Source: Toxonevra muliebris
Lineage: Eukaryota > Arthropoda > Insecta > Diptera > Pallopteridae
Reading direction: 5' to 3'
Assembly: GCA_963691655.1 (NCBI GenBank)
Contig: OY829326.1
Span: 26,306,387-26,370,386, forward strand
Length of the DNA stretch: 64,000 nucleotides
Shown piece after piece: positions 24,443 through 34,756 of the stretch (positions are counted from its first letter, which is position 1; every line of letters starts with the position of its first letter). The translations under genes and the position numbers were made by a program. The notes below the pieces were generated by a model. The model did not search any database. It was not told the DNA's origin and saw only the letters and a list, made by a program, of their open reading frames with translations.

Positions 24443-25589
24443 CAGTGGCGGTACGTCCATATAAGCCCAAAAGCCGGGCTTGTCTAAGAATTGTTAACTG
24501 AAAATTTGTACAATATGTACTTACAAAATTACTACTTTTGTTTTAACTGAAAGAGCAATTTTCTTTTAAAAATTTTTATTTGTATTACCCTGTTTTTCAA
24601 TAGCTCGTATATGTACTAATCAAAAATTCCGGTTAAATTTTGGTTCGTGTTCAGGTTCTGGTTCCAGCAAAAAAAAAACAGTGTGTTCCGGTTCAGGTTC
24701 AAATAAAAATGAAGCAAAACAAGATTTTTCAAATAATAGTTTTACTTATTTACATCCATACTTTTAGTTACTTTGCAATTTGGATTTTTTCATTCTGTTG
24801 AAACGAGTTTCAACTAATGCGTCTGCTTATATTTTGCTGTTGTGTTTGCTTATGTTAATTTTGTTCATGTGTCGCTCATATTTTCAAATTGTTTAAAATT
24901 TACATAAATTCCTTCTGTTCTATTACATACATTTATTGAAATCTAGTACTTGTACTAAAAGATGTTAACTTTAAGCTTTTATCTTTATAATTCCAAGTCT
25001 GTTATTTTATTGTGGCAACGGCTATAAAAGCCCCCACTTATTAATTATTACAAAGTCTCTCTAAGTCTCTTTACTATAGCTTTTATAGTTACACCCGCGA
25101 ATCCGAATCGCCTCAAGCACCTATTTTCGATTTCTATATAAAATTAATTATAACGTTGAAGAAAAAATATGTTCATTTATTCGTTAATAATTAAACACAT
25201 TCCGTTGACATTTTCTTATATTTGATAATTTGCAGTTTTATAAATAAGGTTTATATTAAGAGAAATTATCGTTTAGTTTAAAAAATAGTATATCACTCAA
25301 CGATTTGTTTTTTAAATGATAGCTTTGCGGAGCCTATATACATTTAGGTTCAAAAATGCCCTTTCTACGATCACCTCCTGAATTTATATGCTCATTTTGT
25401 ATTTTTAATATCAATATTTTAGCACGTCTAAAAACGTTGGTCAAGTCCAAACAGAGCTCCCATATTCCTTCTTCAATGCTTCAATCGGGATCCAGAGCAT
25501 TCTATCCTTATTGTCTATTTTAGCCTTTTTGATTTGATAAAACCAATGCACTGGGCTTGCCTCATCAGTAAATGCTAGGCACGCCACTG
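24443..25589. mobile_element. hAT-like element with perfect 8-bp duplication, nested in the Helitron
   Basis: Flanked by ATCATAGG on both sides (24435-24442 and 25590-25597). Termini are CAGTGGCGGTACGTCC and the reverse complement of CAGTGGCGTGCCTAGC, so the inverted repeat is short and imperfect. 1147 bp, no transposase frame. Eight-base duplication plus CAGTGGCG terminus indicates hAT. It splits the first copy of the Helitron's internal duplication, so it inserted after that duplication or in one copy only. Its first eight bases match those of the element at 1894-3256. Confidence 0.92.
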
Positions 25590-26672
25590 ATCATAGGAGC
25601 CATTTATGGTACGGTATTAAAATTTAGATGCTTTCAGTTTGTTGAATTAGTGGGACCATGCTCCTTTTTCATTTTCTACTACTATTTCTACTACTAATTC
25701 TGCTACTATTTTTTACTACTTTCAAACTTCTTTTTTTCTGCAAATTTTTTTTATTTTCTACTACTTTTTCCATTCCTTTTTCTACTATTATTTCCACTGC
25801 TTTATGAAATATCTTAAGACCCTGCGTCGCTGTCTAAAAAATCCGTTAGGTGGCGCTGTAACAAATGCTATATTTATAATAAATATCAAATTGGTTCAAA
25901 TTTTTAAATAATTTTTGATTTATTATTTATAATTATAAGTTTGAGACATAATTTCAAGAATGGTCTTTGATATGAATATATAGCCTCCTGAAATATTGTT
26001 TCTGTAATTCAACTGAACCATAATAAAATTAATCCTAATATTTTTTTTGGGCGTATCTCAATAATCATTTATTAACAATGCCATGCTACAACAAAAATAT
26101 GGGCGGGTTGACAAAGGGGCTGTGACACCTTCTATATACCCTGAATTTTCATTACGGGATATCTTAGTATGGAAATATTATTTATTATCACTACCGAATT
26201 TAAAAAATTCTCTCAGTTTATTTAAATTTATTTTTTCCACCATTTTCTTCTTATATTCGACTACTACTTTTTCACTGTTTTTCTAATTCTATTTTTTATT
26301 ATTATTATTTTTTACTAGTATTTCCACTAATTTATGAAATATCTCAAGAGCCTGCCCAGCTATGTCAAAATCCGATAGGTTGCGCTGTAATAAATTCTAT
26401 TTTTATATTTAATAAATAGCATATGGGTCCGAATTTTTAAATAGTTTTTGAAATTAGATATAACTTCTAGAACGGTCTAGAATGTAGATATGTTTCTGCA
26501 AATTGGTTTTAAAAATGCCAATTTGATGCCTCATTTTTAAATCTAGAATTTTTACCAAATTAAATGTACGTCCTTTAGACTTGAATTGTCATTACCAATG
26601 TTCAATTTTAAAAGAAAATTCATTCTTCTTCATTAAAATAAACTTCAATTTTGTTTGCTTCTTCGTAGAAAA

Positions 26673-26690
26673 GGCAGAACAACGTCTGCC
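26673..26690 (+). terminator. Helitron 3' terminal hairpin
   Basis: GGCAG, eight-base loop AACAACGT, CTGCC, then GGGTCAG and the terminal CTAG. In Helitrons this hairpin is thought to signal the end of rolling-circle transfer; it is not a transcription terminator. Confidence 0.85.
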
Positions 26691-26701
26691 GGGTCAGCTA
26701 G

Positions 26702-28439
26702 TTACTTTCTATGTGTTTAGAGCTAAATGAAACCATTAAATTTATTAATCTTTATTGATCTGAGACTTTAGCACTGCATTGGTTTAAACATTTTTAGCTC
26801 TTACTTATTTCACATGTATCGATTCATTGTGATGCCTATTAAAATCAACTCAAAAAGAGTGATAAATAAAAAAAAATTAAAAAAGAATTAGATAAAAAAA
26901 TTCTATAAAATTATTAGCACAACAGCCCATGGCGGGCTTAGATGGAGCTTTTCGCATTTCAATAAAATAATTTATAAAACACTATAAAAATCTGAATTGG
27001 ATTTTGGTTAAAATCATTTAAGCTAAAAATATTAAAAATCACAAAAACAAAATTTTCATATCTCCAACATTTTGTCCATTAAATTTTGCTAGCTTTTTAT
27101 GTATATATATAAAACCACTATCGAAAAAAAAAATGTTTTAGGAGAAAATTTCATTGTGCAAATGTCAACGTTCAATCCTTGTTAAAATAGATAGACGGAT
27201 AGACAGATAGATGAATAGGCCTTTGTGAAATGTAAATTACATTATTGACATTTTCAATCAATATTTACTCTGAAAATAATGTTACTCGGTAAAACTCTAT
27301 ATATTTTGCTTACACTGCTTAGAACTCCATTTTAACCTATCTATGTATTTATAAACAAGCATGCATATGTATCCAGAAATATTGTATTTTAAATATTGAC
27401 AATTTTCCTGGAAAACAAAGTTGTTGTTGTTGTTGTTGGTAAAATAACCACTTTTGAAATTTTCTAAATAAATAATAAAGCAAACGTATAGTAGTTAGAG
27501 TAAATGAAGCAGCAGTAGCTGAAGAAGACAATGCGGAAATATCTGACTAGGTACATGCATGCAACTTGCATGCTCTACGTGGAACTTTTCTTCACTTCGT
27601 TGTATATGTAATAATTGCAGCTAAAATGCAAGACATGCATGCTTTTATATATTATATACAGATGTGTGTGTGTATAGACTAGTAGAACCAAGGGGGGAGA
27701 AAGGTTTTAGAGATAACCGCACCCTCATTCCTGCCCTCCTCACCGATGAAAATTTCATACATTTTGATTCTTGGTCATGGTTTGAAATAAATTATAAAGT
27801 GATGCACAAATTAAACCCAACCCCTCATCGGCAATCTATAAACCCACTAGAGTGTGTACATGTATATTTCCATATGTGTGCATATGTAAATATATGTGGC
27901 TCTTAGTACATGTATGTGTGTAACTACTGCTTTATATTTTGTACTTCAACCATTTTTGTATCCATATTCTTTGCAGTTGAATGGCCAAATATAAAGAGAA
28001 AGCACTTAGCTTGGGATTTTTTTTCTATACAACTTTCCTTCAAATCATACATTTTTATATTTTTCTATATACCTACATATTATTTATAGAGTTGAGTATG
28101 TAGAAGCTCTAGCAGTAACAAATCAGTGAAGAAAAAAAGGCGAAAATTTCCATATTATGTGTCAATAAAACGGAAAAGAAAGCTAAATAGAAAAGAAAAT
28201 ACATGAATGTGTATGTGAGGAAGGCTGTTTTTTTTTTCATTGCCACTGTGTCTGTGTGTGTGTGTGTGGTTCTTTATTTTTATCCGATGATATGTGAATA
28301 TACGTAACTTGAATTTTCCATTTAATACTTAGTGCTTTTCTCTTTTTTGCTAGCTATTTTCTTTTCTATTGATTCTTGAATTTTTTTTTCATGTGTGAGG
28401 GGCTAACAAATGTTCGCTTAGTTGGCAACACTGAATAAA
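26702..28439. other. AT-rich non-coding DNA with one SINE fragment
   Basis: Contains the SINE tail fragment listed next, a TTGTTG repeat at 27420-27438 and a GT repeat at about 28250-28268. No gene seen. Confidence 0.55.
26912..26957 (-). mobile_element. SINE 3'-end fragment
   Basis: About 45 bp matching the 3' end of the SINE at 22873-23198: GCACAACAGCCCATGGCGGG and GGAGCTTTTCGCA. Orientation is the same. It is a 5'-truncated insertion; ATTATTAG tail on plus. Confidence 0.75.
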
Positions 28440-28949
28440 TTTTTGACAAATCAGAAAATGCCAGATGATTTGGCATAGTATTGTGATATCATATTTTAAG
28501 TTTTACTGCAAACAGTCAACATGGAAAGAAGAAAGCGCAAAACTACTGAGAAAGAGTTGGTCGAAATTCCATCGCCATCATAGCAAGGGATTCGGTTTGC
28601 CATTCTTTACGGATTTTGGTGTAACTTCCAAGTAAGTTTATTCGGTGAGTGCCAAATAGCATATGGAGAGAATACACCATTGGTTGTGTCTGTCTTGAGG
28701 TGGTTTTGGAGATTCCAGATCGGACAGTTTTCTGTGGTATAGCTGAACTTTTTTTCTCTTGGCCGGGGTAGAACTCAGCGGGCTCCAGAGGTTCCTTTTG
28801 TTACAATTATCTATTTTTGTGCAGGAGCCCCTAGTTTCGTTGAACACAAAGACACCACTTAATATTTTTACAATTCATTTAATTATTCAGTAAATTATCT
28901 TAAAATAACAAATTCACTTATTCTAACACTATGTTGATGATATACAATG

Positions 28950-29370
28950 TTTAGAGAACCAAGAGGGCGCGCTAGTGTAGCGCCGTTGCTGTGCCGGAGA
29001 TAATTCAATGACTAGAGAACGCGCTAGTGTAGCGCTGCTGCTGTGCTGAAGATAATACAATGCTTTGAGAACCAAGAAGGCGCGCTAGTGTAGCGCCGCT
29101 GCGATGCTGAAGATATACAATGCTGATATACGATGCATGGAGAACCAGGTGGGTGCGCTAATGTAGCGCCACTGCTGTGCTAAAGATAATACGATGCTTA
29201 AAGAACGCGCTAGTGTAGCGCTGCTGCTGTGCCGGAGATAATACAATGCTTAGAGAACGCGCTAGTGTATTGCTGCTGCTGCGTTAAGGAAACACTGTAC
29301 TTGGATAACCAAGAGGCGCGCTAGTGTAGCGCCGTTGCTGAGCCGAAGAAATACAATTCCTGTGTGTGCT
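28950..29370. repeat. Tandem array, seven units of ~50-70 bp
   Basis: Each unit runs GAGAAC(CAAGAGG)GCGCGC, TAGTGTAGCGC, then TGCTGTGCTGAAGATAATAC and AATGCTT. Units start near 28953, 29014, 29066, 29139, 29201, 29252 and 29303. Some units lack the CCAAGAGG segment, so two unit lengths alternate. Confidence 0.9.
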
Positions 29371-29425
29371 CCGCTGCATTTGCTGTACCCGATGATTTGG
29401 CTTTGGTTCGTTGTCTACCTCCTAG

Positions 29426-29705
29426 GGACCAAGTCGGCTCACATCCACGCGTAGAAGTTAGACCTGGTGTTTTATTGCGTACAAGACCAAGTCGACTTAT
29501 AGTTATGAAGGTCGCTGCATACACGCCAATCATAAATATAAGACGTGGCGTTTTCTGTTCGACGAAACCAAGTCGGCTCGCTGCTATGAAGGTCGTTACG
29601 TACACGTCAATCATAGAAGTGAGGTTTGACGTTTACTATCCAGTAGTCCAGGTCGGCTCGCACATGAAGGTCGGTACATACACGTCAATCATATGCGAGT
29701 CCCGG
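29426..29705. repeat. Tandem array, four units of ~60-80 bp
   Basis: Unit core: ACCAAGTCGGCTCGC, ATGAAGGTCG, TACACGTCAATCATA, then a GACGTTTTCTGTTCGAC-like spacer. Units start near 29426, 29486, 29567 and 29647. Confidence 0.9.
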
Positions 29706-30179
29706 AGCTTCCTAAAAATGTTCGTATCTGGGTCGCTAGGGTTGTCCGTCAAAGAGGGGGAGGGGGGCGAATTTGCCCTATTGGGTTTTTTCTTGTCCTA
29801 TAGTCGTTGATACATCAAATAACTCACGTGCACACTCTGTCTGCTATCCGCTGCTGGCACTCTGGGTCTTGGTTCGCTGGCTGCTATCCACAAACTGATA
29901 AAAGAAGAGGAGCCTGTAATGCTGTTGTGCACGCTCTCTTATAGCCAGATCTTCTTCTTCCTTGTAGTACTGGAAAAATGACGCACTTCTTGTATCTTTT
30001 CTACGATTGGCTGTTCTCGATCATATGATCAGATTTTGAATTGTCATCACAGCAGGCTGTCTACCATCATACGATGATCCCGTTACCTGTGTGTGCGCTG
30101 CTGGCAGCATGAATCGTAGTTTATTTTGTTGTTGTTGTTTGTTCTTTGGCCTACGTGACTTCTCCTTTTTTCTTATTAG

Positions 30180-30240
30180 ATGTACAGTGTTGGTGTCAAT
30201 GTACAGTGGCGGTGTTGCTGTACAGTGGTGGTGCCTAGGC
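30180..30240. repeat. Three tandem ~19-bp units TGTACAGTGGYGGTG
   Basis: TGTACAGTGTTGGTGTCAA, TGTACAGTGGCGGTGTTGC and TGTACAGTGGTGGTGCCTA follow one another directly. A further CACAGTGGTGG lies at about 30290. Confidence 0.9.
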
Positions 30241-30679
30241 CACAGCCGTATATTGTGCGGCCATAATTTGAATTTCAAATTTGCGTTGTCACAGTGGTGG
30301 ACGAATTTTGAGAAAGTTGCACAAAATCTTTGGCTGATTAGGTAAGTCTATCTCTTGTTAAGTCCAAATATGTTGAAGATCCAAGAATAATCCAGGATAT
30401 GATTGCTGAGGAACCTGGCTTGAATCTTGAATATTTTGGGATCATCTTGGATACACGAAGGAATCAGCCCGATGAGTTCCTCGAAGTTGAACTGTTGCTC
30501 TAAAAGAAGAACGTGCTTGTTTTGTACAATATTCACCTTCAATAAAATTGTAATAGGTGATAAAGATTGGTTCTTTAAGTACAATTCACAAACAAAGCAA
30601 AAGTCAATGGCATAGAGCCCAGAAAATGCTTATCTACCCATTAAGGTCAAGCAGCAAAAGGAACCATGCAAATTTTTTT

Positions 30680-31110
30680 CACCAGAGAAAAAATTGTAGC
30701 TGTTAATCAGCTAAAAACTGCACAGACGACAACTGCTAAATGGTATACTGAAATCTACTTACAACAAGTTTTCGAAACCTTGTTGGAAAACCAGAAAAAA
30801 AGCGGAGCTGCGCCACTACTTTTTGCATCACAATCACGCTTTAATTCGCACCGTTTGAAGAAATCCGTACAGCACCATTTTATTCGGATCTAGTGCAGTA
30901 TGTTTTTGGTTGCTTCCAAAAAGAAAAAAATCTTGAGAGAAAAGTTCTTAGGCAATAACGCAGTTGATGTCGAAGATGCAAACCTAAAAAAAAATTGATT
31001 TTGAGGACTGTCTTTCGATGTGTATCCATCGGCTTGAAAAATGTATAGAAATTAATGGCAATTATGTCGAAAAATTTAAAAACGATGAAGATTGAAATAA
31101 TGAAATTGAA
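30680..31110 (+). pseudogene. Mariner transposase C-terminal remnant
   Basis: TTTAKWYTEIYLQQVFETL reads like the mariner segment W-Y-T-x-x-C-L-P-x-V before the second catalytic Asp. LLFASQSRFNSHRLKKS occupies the place of the usual H-H-D-N-A-S-S-H-T, so the Asp is lost. YSDLVQYVFGCFQKEKNL corresponds to the third-Asp region, and RLEKCIEINGNYVEKF is the typical C-terminus. Several frameshifts separate these pieces. The N-terminal half is not recognisable; a short start MERRKRKTTEKELVEI at 28521 may belong to it, which would make the GC-rich island an insertion. Confidence 0.72.
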
Positions 31111-31940
31111 ATGGGTTTTGGCCTTTTCCTTGTAACGGCTAACAAAGTGAACTTTTGTTAGTTTCTCCGTAATGCTTTGCTTTTACTTAGGCTCATATAA
31201 AAGCCAGCAATTGTACGCGACGTTGCCTGCTTTGGTTTATTTTTGAATTTATAACATGTTCTAAAATCTGAATTGTTGTTGTACATACATACATACATAT
31301 AAGTATAAGCTGTGAAAATGGTAAAATTAAATTTCTTTTTAACTTTGCACTTGCAGACACTAAAATTTCATCTTGACTTCTCTATACTAAAATTTTGGTA
31401 AACTAAAAAGAAATGACTTAAAAGAACTGAATTTAATCACTTTACCAAAATTTTAAATTAAAATTTCACGAGCACCATGTTTTATAAAACTTTAAATGCG
31501 GTTTAAGTAACATTTTTTAGTCTGAAAGAAATGAACTCAATGACCATAGATTTGAACAAAAATTCTACGCAAATTCTAAAAAACTTTAATTGCATTTAAA
31601 AACATCAAAAACTCCTTTAAAGAATTCAGAAAAATATTAAAAAATAAATTTTTCACACATTAAAAATAAAATCGACTAATTGATTTTTTAAGACTACAAA
31701 CCAAAATGTATCTGAAATTTCAAAAAACTTAAGAAACATTTATAAAAGCCAATGATGTATCATTACTTTTCTGTATTTAGATTTTGAGAAAATATTTCAG
31801 ATTTTTTTCGGCAATTTTTTGACAAAAAAAAGTTAGTTAATGTAAACTTTAGTACTAAAATTTGATCGCTTTACCAGCACTTTAAACATAAATGTGTATA
31901 ACGGTATAAAAAATTGTAAATGCACTTTTAAGGACTAGGA
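31111..31940. other. AT-rich non-coding DNA upstream of the small ORF
   Basis: Phrases around CTTTACCAAAATTTTAAA and ACTTTAAATGC recur with variation between 31380 and 31930, suggesting a decayed local repeat. No clear promoter element. TACATACATACATACATA at 31283-31300. Confidence 0.5.
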
Positions 31941-32138
31941 ATGCACGATTATGGTACTGTGACTTTAACCCCAAAACCCACCTTGGATATGATAGTGGTT
32001 ATATCCATTTTCATGGTCCCAGGAGTAGTTTTCTTCTACTTCAGTAGGGAAACTGTTAACCATATAAAAAGCATTAGCGAAAAATATGAACCGAAGGCGA
32101 TACTTCCCCAAAAGTTAATTGGAAGTGACGATGATTAA
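31941..32138 (+). CDS. Putative 65-aa single-pass membrane microprotein
   Basis: The protein starts MHDYGTVTLTPKPTLD, has one hydrophobic segment at about residues 17-34 (MIVVISIFMVPGVVFFYF), then a polar, lysine-bearing tail ending QKLIGSDDD. That arrangement suits a small tail- or signal-anchored protein of mitochondrial inner membrane or ER, with the charged tail on one side; this is inference. The ATG has a purine at -3 (agga-ATG). Codon use is mixed and balanced, and GC is higher than in the flanks, unlike the surrounding chance frames. I do not recognise the family. No intron or TATA box is evident, and only CATAAA-type poly-A variants follow (about 32187). It could be a terminal exon, an intronless gene or a retrocopy. 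Family X copy B begins about 125 bp downstream. Confidence 0.5.
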   Translation: MHDYGTVTLTPKPTLDMIVVISIFMVPGVVFFYFSRETVNHIKSISEKYEPKAILPQKLIGSDDD

Positions 32139-32340
32139 ATTTAATAATTTTTCTTCGGCTTTATACAATTATTTATAAATTTTAAAACATAAATATTACT
32201 TGAAACAATTCCAAAAGCTTCAGAGGTTTGTTTAATGTTTTCTTCTAACTCATGTAAAAAAAACAATGGATGCATGCAAGGCACGCAAGAGATTTGATGT
32301 GTTAACAGTAAACGGTAAGCTCACATATGTATAGCCATTA

Positions 32341-32651
32341 GGGCGTACCAATTTGTATGGATGAATTTTTTTTTTTAAAGTACTACGACAGAAGAGTTCC
32401 ATATTCTATTCTTATCAAATTTGCCGAAGAAAGTATGACAAAAAAAATGGAGCCTGCCACCCGGAAAATTCGTAGAAGTTAAAGTAATATTAAACGTAAC
32501 TATCGATTTTTATTCAAGCAACTATAGTACATAGTACTGAAATTTTTCGAGTTTTACGTGGAGTAGGATACATTTTTTTTGCCATACTTTCTTTGGCAAA
32601 GTTGCTTAGATTCGAATAAAGAGTACATTAAAAAAAAAAATTGATACGCCC
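32341..32651. mobile_element. TA-flanked palindromic MITE (311 bp)
   Basis: Ends are GGGCGTACCAATTT and its near-perfect inverse AAATTGATACGCCC, each next to TA (32339-32340, 32652-32653). Arms of about 130 bp include GAAGAAAGTATGACAAAAAA against the inverse of CCAAAGAAAGTATGGCAAAA. No coding. TA target suggests a Tc1/mariner-mobilised MITE. Confidence 0.85.
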
Positions 32652-32924
32652 TACGAATCTAGCGATTAGATGTTTAATCTGTATGCTTAGGTAAATTATT
32701 CAAATTAAAACAATTCTTTTACAAACTTAAAGATTTATTAGATATCATTAACTTTTATATATAAAAGCCCAATTCACTATAAATTGCAAATGGTCTTACA
32801 TCATTGCAAATACAAATTTTTATTCCATATCGCCTATATTTGTTGTTGTAATAGCATTAATATTTTGCAATTGCACCAAATCGTAGTTGCATTATTTTTC
32901 TTTTACTCAATGCATCGGGCACTA

Positions 32925-34227
32925 AAGCGCGGTTCACGCGAAATTGGCACGCAGGAAAGTTGCTGTATCTTTTTAACCAGAACACTCAAAATAACAAAAA
33001 ATACATTAAATAATAAGTTTAATATTGTATTTTAATACTATAATATTAAAAGATTTAAATTTTTTTTATTGTGCAAAAAGTTCCGGGTATTCCTTTTAAT
33101 GGACCCCATCAACCTTTGAACATCCGCTCTGGATACTTTTGCGGCTATTTGGTTCCATTTTAGTAACATTGAATTTACATTTTTGACAATACCTGCATTT
33201 TTCTTCAACTTGTATTTTGTAATAGCCCAGTATTTTTCGATCGCTCGAAGCTGGGGGCAATTGGGTAGATTCATATATTTGGGCACTCATCTACTTTATT
33301 TGTCTGATACCAATCCATGGTTTTCTTAGAGTAGTGGCAACTGGCTAAATCAGGCCAAAACTTCACTGGCGAATGGTGGTGACGAACAAATGGCAATAAT
33401 CGTTTCGAAACGCACTCTTTGATGTAAATATCAGACGTCATAGAAGAGGATGTCAGAAATGCCCTGGATTTGAGACCACAGCTGCAAATAGCCTGCCACA
33501 CCATTGCTTTCTTTACAATCTTATCCATTTTTATGTACTTGAATTTTGAGGGTACATTACCACGATTCGTTGCCATATAAAATTTTTGACCTTTGAAGGT
33601 GTTTAAGATCAAATTTTACATATGATTCGTCATCCACAATAATGCATCCATTGAATTTGGTCAAAACATTATTATAAAGAAGACGAGCACGTTTTTTGGC
33701 CAGCAAATTCTGTTTGTCTATTCTATTTGGATATTTTATAGCACGATAGCACTTTAGCTCAGCATAAAAGCGTATTCGTCTAGCAGTATTTTTGCTGGTA
33801 TTGCATTTTTTGGCACGATCGCTATCCGATAGTCCGGGATTGTTTTTGATGGACCTCAAGATCTTTGCCTTTAATTTTAGGTTGGTGGTTCCCGTTTTGT
33901 TCACAACTTTTTTAGCTCTTTCAACACTAAGAGTTTCTTTATATCGTTTTATAACTCCACATACCGTTTTTTTGGAGATACTTAACACTTTCGCAATCTT
34001 TGAACCAAACCACGACGGATTTTCAATAAATTTGTTCACAATCAATTTTCTATTTGCAGCTTCCATTGTGCACACAATCACCAACTTGCGATCAATTAAT
34101 ATGAAAAATTTATCAACTTACGGTAATGGTATTGTAAACAAATCCCAGTAAAAAATTTGTTGTTCTTATGACTAGGGGCGACGTGGTTACCACAACAAAG
34201 CGTGCCAATTTGGCGTGAACCGCGCTT
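32925..34227 (-). mobile_element. Tc1-like element, DD37E type, copy 2, nested in family X
   Basis: Ends are AAGCGCGGTTCACGCGAAAT and the inverse of AAGCGCGGTTCACGCCAAAT, 28 bp with one mismatch, flanked by TA (32923-32924, 34228-34229). 1303 bp. The uninterrupted site in copy A (GGGCACGATATGTTCGC) aligns exactly with the joined flanks here. Its terminal repeats differ from those of the 15-kb element, so it is a different family of the same DD37E group. Confidence 0.93.
33038..34066 (-). pseudogene. DD37E transposase with two frameshifts, catalytic triad retained
   Basis: Read on minus from MEAANRKLIVNKFIENPSWF (helix-turn-helix region) through CIIVDDESYVKFDL (first Asp). A frameshift near 33600 leads to GQKFYMATNRGNV, then VWQAICSCGLKSRAF and FWPDLASCHYSKKTM (second Asp). 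A second frameshift near 33290 leads to MNLPNCPQLRAIEKYWAI (Glu). Counting across the joined frames gives 37 residues between second Asp and Glu. About 340 residues in all, the normal length. All three acidic residues and most surrounding motifs remain, so this is the best preserved transposase in the window, but it is not translatable as it stands. It probably began upstream frames at 34084, but the ATG at 34066 is a better match to family length. Confidence 0.88.
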
Positions 34228-34330
34228 TATATGCACGCATATACGCAGCTGCAATAGCATCCTTTTTCTGCGCTTTAAGTTTTTCTTCCTGTCGTTTTGA
34301 AATTTTATTAGATGTGAAAATTTTACATAA

Positions 34331-34406
34331 CGTCGCCTGAGAATTGATTTGTCGTATAGGTATATGAATTTGTACACACATACGCCAAATCTATTCTCAG
34401 GCGATG
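34331..34406. repeat. Internal hairpin of family X (copy B)
   Basis: CGTCGCCTGAGAATTGATTT pairs with AAATCTATTCTCAGGCGATG. It matches the hairpin at 11605-11681, showing the structure belongs to the family. Confidence 0.85.
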
Positions 34407-34509
34407 ATAAGTGCTTTCCCCATTTAACCTTAGAAAGGCAACAGGGGTGACTAGTCACCCCACTACTTTTTAAAAGCACCGCAAAGAGATTTGCCTTAAC
34501 TGCATTTAA

Positions 34510-34756
34510 CTCTGGAAGAACATTCATATTTTTCATACGTAAAGATCATGCTTCGTCGAAACGACGACGGCATTATTCAAAGCGGTCATACACTTAATCT
34601 ATACACCTATATCTGTTGATTGTTGCCCATTATTTGGTTAATTTATTATATAGAAAAACAACAGTGGATAACATTTCTGAATAACATTTATTCATAAATT
34701 AAATGTTCACCAACACTTACTTAGAAAAAAAATCGATGACGCATGTCCTTCCAGAG
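34510..34756. mobile_element. TTAA-flanked MITE (247 bp), piggyBac-type target
   Basis: TTAA at 34506-34509 and again at 34757-34760. Termini CTCTGGAAGAACATTC and the inverse of CTCTGGAAGGACATGC. Copy A of family X is uninterrupted here (CTGCATTCAATAAAAATAAG), confirming an insertion. TTAA duplication is the hallmark of piggyBac-type transposition; the family is not recognised. Confidence 0.88.

Larger units (their letters stand above)
24100..26701 (+). mobile_element. Helitron-like element (Helentron/DINE type), interrupted by a hAT
   Basis: Begins TCTTTATATATATAATCG and contains CGCGTAACCTCTGAACGACT then GGACCGATT, a 5' module seen in many insect Helitron-like repeats. Ends CAGCTAG followed by T, with a hairpin GGCAG-8 nt-CTGCC eleven bases before CTAG. 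The element lies between A (24099) and T (26702), the expected insertion site, with no target duplication. No Rep/helicase gene. Without the nested hAT it is about 1.45 kb. The interior holds a duplicated segment: the first copy is about 24285-24434 plus 25598-25990, the second about 26035-26520. Confidence 0.85.
28820..30330. mobile_element. GC-rich island of three tandem repeats, unidentified element
   Basis: About 1.5 kb with clearly higher GC than its surroundings and three separate tandem arrays (listed below). No reverse transcriptase, integrase or transposase is visible. It lies beside a decayed mariner and may be a long terminal repeat or an internal region of an LTR or foldback element. 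The open frames across it are different frames of the repeats. The exact ends are not determined. Confidence 0.45.

Noticed and set aside
27664..27906. 80-codon frame on the plus strand
   Set aside because: No domain, no conservation evidence, neighbours are microsatellite-like.
29321..29810. 97- and 148-codon frames on opposite strands
   Set aside because: They are readings of the ~80-bp tandem array; repeat length, not selection, keeps them open.
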